Positions 17,508 to 24,940 of a stretch of 64,000 nucleotides of DNA are shown here, piece by piece. The notes beneath the pieces were generated by a model that saw only the letters and a list, made by a program, of their open reading frames with translations, did not search any database and had not been told where the DNA came from. Both the position numbers and the translations under genes were made by a program. Source of the stretch: Variovorax sp. 54 (GTDB lineage: Bacteria > Pseudomonadota > Gammaproteobacteria > Burkholderiales > Burkholderiaceae_C); the NCBI RefSeq assembly GCF_002754375.1, contig NZ_PEFF01000001.1:1674001-1738000 (forward strand), written 5' to 3'. How positions within the stretch are numbered: the first letter of the stretch is position 1; every line of letters begins with the position of its first letter.

Positions 17508-17533
17508 GGAATAAAGCGTCGGGCTGCCACGTC
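17508..17533 (+). promoter_or_regulatory. ECF sigma-type promoter for the sigma/anti-sigma operon (autoregulation)
   Basis: GGAATAA (17508-17514), 15 bases, then CGTC (17530-17533). The 11 bases CGCTGGAATAA at 17504-17514 are repeated in inverted orientation at 17470-17480. Transcription would start near 17540, leaving only about a dozen bases before the TTG start of the sigma gene, with AAGGAG in between. Confidence 0.75.
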
Positions 17534-17552
17534 ATGCAGGAAGAAGGAGCCC

Positions 17553-18131
17553 TTGAGCCTGTCGACCGACCGCACACGCCAGTTCGAAGCCGCCGCGTTG
17601 CCGCATCTGGATGCGGCATGGAACCTGGCGCGCTGGCTCTTGCGCGACGACCAGCTGGCCGACGACGCGGTGCAGGAGGCGTACCTGCGCGCGTTCCGCT
17701 TCTTCGACGGGCTGCGCGGCGAGAGCGCGCGGCCGTGGCTGCTGGGCATCGTGCGCAACGCCTGCTACGACTGGATGCGGCAGAACCGGCAGCTGGCCGA
17801 CCAGGTGGAATTCGACGAACTGCGCGACAGCGAGGCCGCCGCGGCGCCCTCTTCTTCGCCCGACGCGGGCGATCCGGCGCGGCAATGGGAACAGCGCGTG
17901 CAGGGCGAGCGCATCAACGCCGCCATCGACGCGCTGCCGCCGGTGTACCGCGAGGTGATCGTGCTGCGCGAGCTGGAGGAAATGCGCTACGAGGACATCG
18001 CGCGCATCGCGGGCGTGCCGCTGGGCACCGTCATGTCGCGGCTGTCGCGCGCGCGGGCGATGCTGCGCGAGAGCCTGCGCGACGAACGTCCCGGCGACGC
18101 AGGAGGAAGGACACACCATGTCAATGTCTGA
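17553..18131 (+). CDS. ECF-type RNA polymerase sigma factor
   Basis: A 192-residue sigma-70 family protein of the ECF class. Region 2 covers about residues 12-80, with 'DDQLADDAVQEAYLRAFRFF' in the 2.2-2.3 area and 'WLLGIVRNACYDWMRQN' in 2.4. Region 4 (about 125-185) has 'LPPVYREVIVLRELEEMRYE' and 'IAGVPLGTVMSRLSRARAML'. The start is probably TTG at 17553, preceded by AAGGAG at 17544-17549; no ATG fits. The gene overlaps the anti-sigma gene by 14 bases. The divergent, mirror-symmetric promoters indicate that it activates itself and the cupredoxin gene. Confidence 0.92.
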   Translation: MSLSTDRTRQFEAAALPHLDAAWNLARWLLRDDQLADDAVQEAYLRAFRFFDGLRGESARPWLLGIVRNACYDWMRQNRQLADQVEFDELRDSEAAAAPSSSPDAGDPARQWEQRVQGERINAAIDALPPVYREVIVLRELEEMRYEDIARIAGVPLGTVMSRLSRARAMLRESLRDERPGDAGGRTHHVNV

Positions 18132-18795
18132 CGAGGAACTGGGAACGCTGATCCAGCGCCATGCCACGCGGCACTTGCCGCCCGAGGGGCTGGCCGGTCG
18201 CATCGCGCGCGCTGTGCGTGCCGAAGCGGTCGTTGCGCCGGCACCGCCCCCGGTACGGCGGCGCCGCGGCATGTGGCAGGGATTGGCAGGGTTCGCCACC
18301 GGCGCGGCCACGGCCTGGGGCCTGGCGCTGGTGCTGCTCGCCACGCCGGTGCCGCCTGCGGATGCGCTCGCCGAAGGTGTCACCGCGAACCACGTGCGCT
18401 CGCTGATGGCCTCGCATCTGGCCGACGTGGCCTCGTCCGACCAGCACGCGGTGAAGCCGTGGTTCGCCGGCAAGCTCGACTTCTCACCACCGGTGGTCGA
18501 CCTGGCGGCGGAGGGTTTTCCGCTGACGGGCGGGCGGCTCGACTACCTCGACCGCCGCACCGTGGCGGCGCTGGTCTACCGCTCGGGCCCGCACGTCATC
18601 AACCTGTTCGTGTGGCCGGCGCCGGATGCCCAGGCCCAGCCGACCGTGCGCTCCGCGCGCCAGGGCTACCAGCTGGTGCATTGGGCCCAGGGTGGCATGC
18701 AGGCCTGGGCGGTGTCGGACCTGAATGCGGCCGAGCTGCAGAACTTTGCGGCGCTGCTGCGCGAACGCACCGCGCCAGCGCCTTCACCGAAGTAG
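18118..18795 (+). CDS. Transmembrane anti-sigma factor
   Basis: A 225-residue single-pass membrane protein. The cytoplasmic N-terminus (residues 1-50) ends in a basic stretch 'VRRRRGMW'. A transmembrane helix lies at about 54-75 ('GLAGFATGAATAWGLALVLL' in outline), and a periplasmic domain of about 145 residues follows. The gene order (sigma then overlapping membrane protein) is the standard ECF sigma/anti-sigma arrangement. The N-terminus has no HxxxCxxC zinc-finger motif, so it belongs to the zinc-less type. The periplasmic part ('SHLADVASSDQHAVKPWFAGKLDF' region) matches anti-sigma proteins often linked to metal or redox stress. Confidence 0.85.
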   Translation: MSMSDEELGTLIQRHATRHLPPEGLAGRIARAVRAEAVVAPAPPPVRRRRGMWQGLAGFATGAATAWGLALVLLATPVPPADALAEGVTANHVRSLMASHLADVASSDQHAVKPWFAGKLDFSPPVVDLAAEGFPLTGGRLDYLDRRTVAALVYRSGPHVINLFVWPAPDAQAQPTVRSARQGYQLVHWAQGGMQAWAVSDLNAAELQNFAALLRERTAPAPSPK

Positions 18796-18805
18796 CGAGC
18801 TCAGT

Positions 18806-20047
18806 TCAGTACGCGACAGCCACCGGCCGCCGCGCATCCGCACGCGCGCTCGCCACCGCCCAGGCGAAGATGCCCACGCCCGCCAGTGCCAGCAGCGCGC
18901 CGACCCAGCCGGTCGACGTCCAGCCCAGGCCGGCCGCAATGGCGACGCCGCCGAGCCAGGCGCCGAGGGCGTTGGCCATGTTGAAGGCCGAGTGGTTGAG
19001 CGCGGCGGCGAGGGTTTGGGCGTCGCCGGCCACGTCCATCAGGCGGATCTGCAGGGCCGGGCCGATGGCAACAGTGGTGCCGATCAGGAACACGGTGAAG
19101 GCCGCCGTCACCACGTGGTGCGCCGCGAAGGTGAAGGTGGCGAGCACCAGCGCCGCGTAAACCAGCACGCCGCCGATGGTGCGCATGAGCGACTTGTCGG
19201 CCAGCCGCGAGCCCACGAGGTTGCCGGTGACCATGCCCAGGCCGAACAGCGCGAGCACGAAAGGCACGCCGCCCAGCGGCAGCCCAGCCACTTCGATCAA
19301 CGTGGGCTTGATGTAGCTGAACACCGCGAACATGCCGCCGAAGCCGATGGCGCCGATGCCGAGCGTGAACCACACCTGCTTGCGCTTGAGCGCGCCGAGT
19401 TCGCGCCAGGGGCTGGCGCCGGCGGCGGGTGCGATGTCGGGCACGTCGCGGCGCAGCAGCACCACGGCGACCAGCGCGATGACGCCGACGAACACGAAGG
19501 CCGCGCGCCAGCCGAACAGCTGGCCCAGCCACGCCGCGATGGGCACGCCGACCAGCGTGGCACCGGTGAGCCCCAGCATCACGAGGCCCACGGCGCGCGC
19601 GCGGCGCCCCGGTGGCGCGAGCGTGGCGGCCACGAGCGCGGCCACGCCGAAGTAGGTGCCGTGCGGCAGGCCGGTGGCAAAGCGCAGCAGGTTGAGCGAC
19701 AGGTAGCCAGGCGCCATCGCGCTGGCGAAGTTGCCGGCCGCGAACACGGCCATCAGCGCGATCAGCAGCGCGCGACGGCCCCAGCCGGCAGCCAGCACCG
19801 CGAGCACGGGCGCACCGATGACCACGCCCAGCGCGTAGGCGCTGATGACGTGGCCGGCCTGCGGGATGGTGACGGCGATGTCTTTCGCGACCTCGGGCAG
19901 CAGACCCATGATGACGAACTCGCCGGTGCCGATGGCAAAGCCCCCGACGCCGAGCGCAAGCACCGCGCGCAGGAACTGCTGGGACGAGACGGACGGCGAA
20001 ATGGCGGTGGTTTCCGCGCCTTCGTGGGCGGACGGTGAGGCGTTCAA
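18806..20047 (-). CDS. MFS transporter, DHA1 (AraJ/YdhP-like) drug/sugar exporter family
   Basis: A 413-residue protein with twelve predicted transmembrane helices. The N-terminal part carries 'LGVGGFAIGTGEFVIMGLLP', the hallmark of the AraJ/YdhP/PbuE-like group. Motif A appears as 'LAAGWGRRALLIALM' and motif C-like glycine patterns follow. These are proton-driven inner-membrane exporters of arabinose, purines or drugs; the substrate is unknown. Translation starts at TTG 20047, with AGGAG just upstream on the minus strand. A sigma-70-like promoter with an internal inverted repeat lies at 20092-20119. The gene is convergent with the anti-sigma gene. Confidence 0.9.
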   Translation of the reverse strand: MNASPSAHEGAETTAISPSVSSQQFLRAVLALGVGGFAIGTGEFVIMGLLPEVAKDIAVTIPQAGHVISAYALGVVIGAPVLAVLAAGWGRRALLIALMAVFAAGNFASAMAPGYLSLNLLRFATGLPHGTYFGVAALVAATLAPPGRRARAVGLVMLGLTGATLVGVPIAAWLGQLFGWRAAFVFVGVIALVAVVLLRRDVPDIAPAAGASPWRELGALKRKQVWFTLGIGAIGFGGMFAVFSYIKPTLIEVAGLPLGGVPFVLALFGLGMVTGNLVGSRLADKSLMRTIGGVLVYAALVLATFTFAAHHVVTAAFTVFLIGTTVAIGPALQIRLMDVAGDAQTLAAALNHSAFNMANALGAWLGGVAIAAGLGWTSTGWVGALLALAGVGIFAWAVASARADARRPVAVAY

Positions 20048-20091
20048 GGCCGGGCTCCTGGGGGGTGCCCGGCGGACGCGGGCGAGGCCCG

Positions 20092-20119
20092 ATTCTAGGG
20101 TAAACCCCTAAATTGTGAA
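20092..20119 (-). promoter_or_regulatory. Sigma-70-like promoter with an operator-like inverted repeat before the MFS gene
   Basis: On the minus strand TTCACA (20119-20114) and TAGAAT (20097-20092) are separated by 16 bases; each matches five of six consensus positions. The inverted repeat TAGGG-gttta-CCCTA occupies 20110-20096, between the hexamers and touching the -10. That is an ideal place for a repressor to bind. Confidence 0.55.
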
Positions 20120-20156
20120 GATGCGCTCGTGCGGCGCGTCGGTACCGTCTTGCAAT

Positions 20157-20849
20157 TCAGATCGCGACGAGCTGCCGCACGCCCTGCGCTTCCATGTCCT
20201 TGCCCAGGCCGCGCGCGATGACTTCGCCGCGCTCCATCACGAGGTAGTCGTCGGCCAACTCTTGCGCAAAGTCGTAGTACTGCTCGCACAGCACGATGGC
20301 CATGTCGCCGCGGTCGGCGAGCATGCGGATGACGCGGCCGATGTCCTTGATGATGCTCGGCTGGATGCCTTCGGTGGGCTCGTCGAGGATGAGCAGCTTG
20401 GGCTTGGGCGCCAGTGCGCGGGCAATCGCCAGTTGCTGCTGCTGCCCGCCCGACAGATCGCCGCCGCGCCGATGGATCATCTGCTTGAGCACCGGGAACA
20501 ACTCGAACAGCTCCGCAGGAATCGGCGTGCCGCCGCTCTTGTAGGCCAGTCCCATGCGCAGGTTCTCCTCGACCGTGAGCCGCGCGAAGATCTCGCGGCC
20601 CTGCGGCACGAAGCCGATGCCGGCGCGGGCGCGCTCGTACGGCGTGGCCTTCTGGATCGGCTTGCCTTCGAGTTCGATGCTGCCGCTCTTGATGGGCACG
20701 AGGCCCATGAGCGACTTGAGCAGCGTGGTCTTGCCGACGCCGTTGCGGCCGAGCAGCACGGTGACCTTGCCCAGGTGCGCCTCGAAGCTGACGTCCCGCA
20801 GGATGTGGGACCCGCCGTAGTACTGATGGATGTTCTTGACTGTCAGCAT
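20157..20849 (-). CDS. urtE: Urea ABC transporter ATP-binding protein UrtE
   Basis: A 230-residue ATPase of the branched-chain amino acid/urea (HAAT) importer class. Walker A is 'LLGRNGVGKTT', the signature 'LSGGQQQQLAIARAL', and Walker B 'LLILDEPTEGIQPSI'. The 'EGIQPSII' sequence after Walker B is characteristic of LivF/UrtE proteins. It is the last gene of urtABCDE and powers urea uptake together with UrtD. An intergenic palindromic element of about 190 bp lies between it and urtD, an unusual gap in an otherwise compact operon. Confidence 0.95.
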   Translation of the reverse strand: MLTVKNIHQYYGGSHILRDVSFEAHLGKVTVLLGRNGVGKTTLLKSLMGLVPIKSGSIELEGKPIQKATPYERARAGIGFVPQGREIFARLTVEENLRMGLAYKSGGTPIPAELFELFPVLKQMIHRRGGDLSGGQQQQLAIARALAPKPKLLILDEPTEGIQPSIIKDIGRVIRMLADRGDMAIVLCEQYYDFAQELADDYLVMERGEVIARGLGKDMEAQGVRQLVAI

Positions 20850-20877
20850 TGGCTTGCGCCTTCCATGGCATTGGCAA

Positions 20878-21071
20878 GAGGTACCCGGCAGGCGGCACGG
20901 CGCGGTCGGCCCCACTGTGCCGGCCCTCCGGGCTGCCCTGCGGTGCTCGCGTTTCGCGGGGTCTCGCAGAACTCGCTTCGCTCAGACAGCTGCGAGCCCT
21001 GATCCGCGAAACGCTGTGCGCCTCGGCGGCACAGAGGGGCCGCCCACACCGCACCGTCTGCCGGGCACCTG
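20878..21071. repeat. Imperfect palindromic element (about 190 bp) between urtD and urtE
   Basis: The two ends are inverted repeats: 20878-20895 matches the reverse complement of 21054-21071 at 15 of 18 positions. Nested symmetric pairs lie inside: GTTTCGCGG at 20951-20959 with CCGCGAAAC at 21004-21012, and CTCGCAG at 20963-20969 with CTGCGAG at 20990-20996. The whole could fold as one long hairpin. It looks like a MITE or a large REP-type intergenic repeat rather than a gene; short open frames inside it are not convincing. Confidence 0.7.
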
Positions 21072-21110
21072 TCGTGGGTTGGGCAGCGGCTGGCTCGGCG
21101 TCGATTGATC

Positions 21111-21989
21111 TCAGCGGCCAAGGTAGACCTCGATGACGCGCTCGTCGGCCTGCACCTCGTCGAGCGTGCCTTGGGCCAGCACCGAGCCGTCGCACAGCAC
21201 GGTCACGATTTCGGAGATGGTGCGGATGAAGCTCATGTCGTGCTCCACCACCATCAGCGAATGCTTGCCCTTGAGCGTGAGGAACAGCTCGGCGGTGCGC
21301 GCGGTTTCCTCGTCGGTCATGCCGGCCACGGGCTCGTCGAGCAGCAGCAGCTTCGGGTCTTGCATGAGCAGCATGCCGATCTCGAGCCACTGCTTCTGGC
21401 CGTGGCTCAGGTTGCCGGCCAGGCGCGACACGCTGTCGGCGAGGTGGATGGTCTCCAGCACTTCGGCGAGGCGGTCGCTCTGCGCCGAGTCGAGCCTGAA
21501 CAGCATGGACGCGCGCACGCCCTTGTCGGTCTTCAGCGCGAGCTCCAGGTTCTCGAACACGGTCAGGTGCTCGAACACGGTCGGCTTCTGGAACTTGCGG
21601 CCGATGCCCAGCTGCGCAATGTCGGCTTCGCGGTGACGCAGCAGGTCGATGGTGCTGCCGAAAAACACGGTGCCCGAGTCGGGCCGGGTCTTGCCGGTGA
21701 TGATGTCCATCATCGTGGTCTTGCCCGCGCCGTTGGGGCCGATGATGCAGCGCAGCTCGCCCGGCGCAATGTCGAGCGAGAGCTTGTTGATGGCCTTGAA
21801 GCCGTCGAAGCTCACGCTCACGTCTTCGAGGTACAGGATGCGGCCGTGGGTGATGTCGACCTCGCCCGGCGTGGCGATGCGACCGAAGCCGGCCTCGCGG
21901 CCACCCGATTCGGTCTGGCCCGTGCCCGCATGCGGGTGGGCCGCGCGTGCGGCGCGCTCGGCGCCGGCTTCCATCAGGTCGGGCGTCAT
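21111..21989 (-). CDS. urtD: Urea ABC transporter ATP-binding protein UrtD
   Basis: A 292-residue ATPase of the LivG/UrtD type. Walker A is 'IIGPNGAGKTTMMDIITGKT', the signature 'LSHGQKQWLEIGMLL', and Walker B 'LLLLDEPVAGMTDEE'. 'SHGQKQWLEIGM' is a UrtD hallmark. The first 45 residues are a Gly/Ala/His-rich extension, longer than in many homologues. Its ATG overlaps the urtC stop codon (ATGA at 21989-21986), so the two are coupled. Confidence 0.95.
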   Translation of the reverse strand: MTPDLMEAGAERAARAAHPHAGTGQTESGGREAGFGRIATPGEVDITHGRILYLEDVSVSFDGFKAINKLSLDIAPGELRCIIGPNGAGKTTMMDIITGKTRPDSGTVFFGSTIDLLRHREADIAQLGIGRKFQKPTVFEHLTVFENLELALKTDKGVRASMLFRLDSAQSDRLAEVLETIHLADSVSRLAGNLSHGQKQWLEIGMLLMQDPKLLLLDEPVAGMTDEETARTAELFLTLKGKHSLMVVEHDMSFIRTISEIVTVLCDGSVLAQGTLDEVQADERVIEVYLGR

Positions 21990-23203
21990 GCGCGGGCTCC
22001 CTTCGCGTCCACGGGCAGCGAGACCAGCGCCTCGGGCTCGACGCCCTTCTCCGCGGCGATGGCGCGGCTTGTGTGCGCCGCCGGCTCGGGTGGCGCCTGC
22101 GTCTTCTCCCTCGACATCCACTTGCGCACCAACCCCACGATGCCGTTCGGCAGGAACAGCGTGACAGCAATGAACAAGGCGCCCAGGAAGTACAGCCAGT
22201 ACTCGGGGTAGGCCACGGTGAGCCAGCTCTTGGCCCCGTTGACGATGAAGGCACCGATAATCGGCCCGATCAGCGTGGCGCGTCCGCCCACCGCAGCCCA
22301 CACCGCGATCTCGATGGAGTTGGCCGCGCTCATCTCGCCCGGGTTGATGATGCCCACCTGCGGCACGTACAGCGCGCCGGCCACGCCGCACATGATGGCG
22401 GAGATGACCCAGATCGTGAGCTTGTACGGCAGCGGGTTGTAGCCCGAGAACATCACGCGCGTTTCGGCGTCGCGAATGGCCTGCAGCACGCGGCCGAACT
22501 TGCTGCCGATGAGCCACTTGGCGAACAGGAAGAAGCCGAGCAGCGTGAGGCCGGTGAGCGCGAAGAGCGTCATGCGCATCTCTTGCGTGGCGATCGGGAT
22601 GTTCAGGATGCGCTTGAAGTCGGTGAACCCGTTGTTGCCGCCGAAGCCCGTCTCGTTGCGGAAGAACAGCAGCATGGCCGCGAAGGTCATGGCCTGCGTG
22701 ATGATCGAGAAGTACACGCCCTTGATGCGCGAGCGGAAGGCGAAGAAGCCGAACACGAAGGCGATGAGGCCGGGCACCGCGACGATGAGCAGCAGCGTCA
22801 TGCCGAAGCTGCCGCTGAAGGTCCAGTGCCAGGGCAGTTCCTTCCAGTCGAGGAACACCATGAAGTCGGGCAGGTCGCTCTTGTAGTTGCCGTCGCGGCC
22901 GATCTGGCGCATGAGGTACATGCCCATCATGTAGCCGCCGAGCGCGAAGAACAGGCCATGGCCCAGCGAGAGGATGCCGGTGTAGCCCCAGATCAGGTCC
23001 ATGGCCAGCGCGCAGATGGCGTAGCACATGATCTTGCCGACGAGCGCGACGGCGTAGTCGCTCATGTGCAGCGGGCTGTCGGCGGGCACCCAGATGTTGA
23101 GCACGGGCGCCACCGCGCACACCACGATGAGTGCGACGAAGAAGGCCGTCCAGCCCTTGCCACTCAGCAGCGGCCCCTTGGTTGGCAACGTGACCTTGCT
23201 CAT
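21986..23203 (-). CDS. urtC: Urea ABC transporter permease UrtC
   Basis: A 405-residue inner-membrane permease of the LivM/UrtC type with about ten hydrophobic segments. Recognisable blocks include 'DLIWGYTGILSLGHGLFFALGG', here split across helix 3, the 'ETGFGGNNGFTDF' loop, and 'RDAETRVMFSGYNP' followed by 'KLTIWVISA', the coupling region for the ATPases. It forms the urea channel with UrtB. Its start overlaps the end of urtB by four bases (23203-23200), and its end overlaps urtD. The C-terminal 50 residues are a hydrophilic tail. Confidence 0.95.
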   Translation of the reverse strand: MSKVTLPTKGPLLSGKGWTAFFVALIVVCAVAPVLNIWVPADSPLHMSDYAVALVGKIMCYAICALAMDLIWGYTGILSLGHGLFFALGGYMMGMYLMRQIGRDGNYKSDLPDFMVFLDWKELPWHWTFSGSFGMTLLLIVAVPGLIAFVFGFFAFRSRIKGVYFSIITQAMTFAAMLLFFRNETGFGGNNGFTDFKRILNIPIATQEMRMTLFALTGLTLLGFFLFAKWLIGSKFGRVLQAIRDAETRVMFSGYNPLPYKLTIWVISAIMCGVAGALYVPQVGIINPGEMSAANSIEIAVWAAVGGRATLIGPIIGAFIVNGAKSWLTVAYPEYWLYFLGALFIAVTLFLPNGIVGLVRKWMSREKTQAPPEPAAHTSRAIAAEKGVEPEALVSLPVDAKGARA

Positions 23204-24783
23204 GCCTCTGCGCTCCGACCCTTCATGGCGAAGATGCCCTGAGGTCTCTTTTGAATGAAGATGATGATGAAGACAAGCACCGCGATCTTCGCGAGCACCG
23301 CGCCCGCCCAGCCTTCGATGAACTTGTTGAGAATGCCCAGCCCCAGCGCCGCATACACGGTGCCCGCGAGCTGGCCGACGCCGCCCATCACGACCACCAT
23401 GAAGCTGTCGACGATGTAGCTCTGACCCAGGTCGGGGCCGACGTTGCCGATCTGGCTCAGCGCGCAGCCCGCCAGGCCCGCAATGCCGGAGCCGAGCGCG
23501 AAGGCGTAGGTGTCGATGCGCGCGGTGTTCACGCCCATGCACGAGGCGATCGGGCGGTTTTGCGTCACGCCGCGCACAAACAAACCGAGGCGCGTCTTGC
23601 CGATGAGCCAGCCCATCGCAAGCAACACCAGTGCCGCGAAGACGATGATGCAGATGCGGTTCCACGGCAGCGTGACGTTGCTCAGCATGGTGAAGCCGCC
23701 GCTCATCCAGCCGGGGTTTTCGACGCCGACGTTCTGCGCGCCGAACAGCGTGCGCACGAGTTGCTGCAGCATCAGGCTGATGCCCCAGGTGGCGAGCAGC
23801 GTTTCGAGCGGCCGGCCGTACAGGAAGCGGATGACGCCACGTTCGAGCACCGCGCCCACCAGCGCCGATGCGAGGAACGACACAGGAATTGCGGCCACCA
23901 GGTACAGGCCGAACGCCGCCTCGGGCATGTACTTCTGGAAGATGCCTTGCATCACGTAGGTGGCGTAGGCGCCGATCATCATCAGCTCGCCGTGCGCCAT
24001 GTTGATGACGCCCATCAGCCCGTAGGTGATGGCCAGGCCCAGCGCGGCCAGCAGCAGCACCGAGCCCAGGCTGATGCCACTGAACACGGCGTTGATGCGA
24101 TCGCCCCAGACCAGCGAGCCGTCGATGTTGGCGATGGACGCGACGATGGCGGCCTTGACGTCGGCTTCGGTCTCGTCGGCCAGGCGCTGGTTGAGCAACA
24201 GCTTGGTGTCGGGGTTCTGGTTGTTGCCCAGCTCCTTGGCGGCGGCGAGGCGCTTGGCCTTGTCGGTGCTGGTGAGCATGCTCGCAGCGCGCACGAGTTC
24301 GAGCTGCGCCTTGATCTTCGGATTCTTTTCGGCGGCCAGCGCCTTCTCGACCATCGGCACGCGCGATTCGTCGGGCTCCTTGAAGAGCGCCTGCGCGGCT
24401 TCGGCGCGCACCGCGTCCTCGGTGCTCGTGAGCTTGAGCGCGGCCTGCGCGGCATCGAGCGCGCCGCGCATGAGGTTGTTGTTGACGACGTCTTCGGCGG
24501 TGTCGGGCACTTTCAATTCAGTGCCCGTCACAGGGTCGTAGCCTTTGTCGTCCTTCATCACGAAGACCTTGTCTTCGGTGTACTTCACAGCATCGTCGGC
24601 CATGGCCTGGATGAAGGCGGAGGTCTTGTCGTCGGCGGTGAGGACGGCCTTGTTGAGCGCGGCGATGCGGGCTTCGGACTCGCCGGAGGCGATGGCCCGG
24701 GCTTCGTCGGCGGTCAGCGCGTGGGCGGCCGACGCTGCGAGGAGCATGGCGGCGAAGGCGCAGTGAAGGGTTCGTCGAAGCAT
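23200..24783 (-). CDS. urtB: Urea ABC transporter permease UrtB
   Basis: A 527-residue permease of the LivH/UrtB type. A signal sequence is followed by a roughly 200-residue helical, HEAT-like periplasmic region (residues about 25-225), typical of UrtB but absent from LivH. Membrane helices run from about residue 235 to the end. The core has 'LGLAITYGLMGVINMAHGEL', 'RPLETLLATWGISLMLQQL' and 'GVTQNRPIASCMGVNT', the ATPase-coupling loop. The ATG at 24783 was chosen because residues before it derive from a repeat element. A pair of REP-like repeats separates it from urtA. Confidence 0.95.
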   Translation of the reverse strand: MLRRTLHCAFAAMLLAASAAHALTADEARAIASGESEARIAALNKAVLTADDKTSAFIQAMADDAVKYTEDKVFVMKDDKGYDPVTGTELKVPDTAEDVVNNNLMRGALDAAQAALKLTSTEDAVRAEAAQALFKEPDESRVPMVEKALAAEKNPKIKAQLELVRAASMLTSTDKAKRLAAAKELGNNQNPDTKLLLNQRLADETEADVKAAIVASIANIDGSLVWGDRINAVFSGISLGSVLLLAALGLAITYGLMGVINMAHGELMMIGAYATYVMQGIFQKYMPEAAFGLYLVAAIPVSFLASALVGAVLERGVIRFLYGRPLETLLATWGISLMLQQLVRTLFGAQNVGVENPGWMSGGFTMLSNVTLPWNRICIIVFAALVLLAMGWLIGKTRLGLFVRGVTQNRPIASCMGVNTARIDTYAFALGSGIAGLAGCALSQIGNVGPDLGQSYIVDSFMVVVMGGVGQLAGTVYAALGLGILNKFIEGWAGAVLAKIAVLVFIIIFIQKRPQGIFAMKGRSAEA

Positions 24784-24800
24784 GTTGAGATTCGTGTTGC

Positions 24801-24914
24801 CCCCTCTCCCCTTGGGGAGAGGGTTGGGGTGAGGGCCAGCGGCCTTCCAACCAACACGGCGGCCAGATCGACCGCCGTTGCCCTCACCCCCGCCCTCTCC
24901 CCGAGGGGAGAGGG
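24801..24914. repeat. REP-like inverted doublet between urtA and urtB
   Basis: Two inverted copies of a palindromic unit of about 35 bp face each other. The first (24801-24836) contains CCCTCTCCCCTTGGGGAGAG followed by GGTTGGGGTGAGGG. The second (24881-24914) contains CCCTCACCCCCGCCCTCTCC followed by CCGAGGGGAGAGGG. This CCCTCTCCC...GGGAGAGGG plus GGTGAGGG layout is a known style of repetitive extragenic palindrome in proteobacteria. In an operon it may act as an mRNA-stability or partial-termination element, keeping urtA transcript levels above the permease genes. Confidence 0.8.
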
Positions 24915-24940
24915 CGCAAGACAAGGGAGGGGTCGACGAG

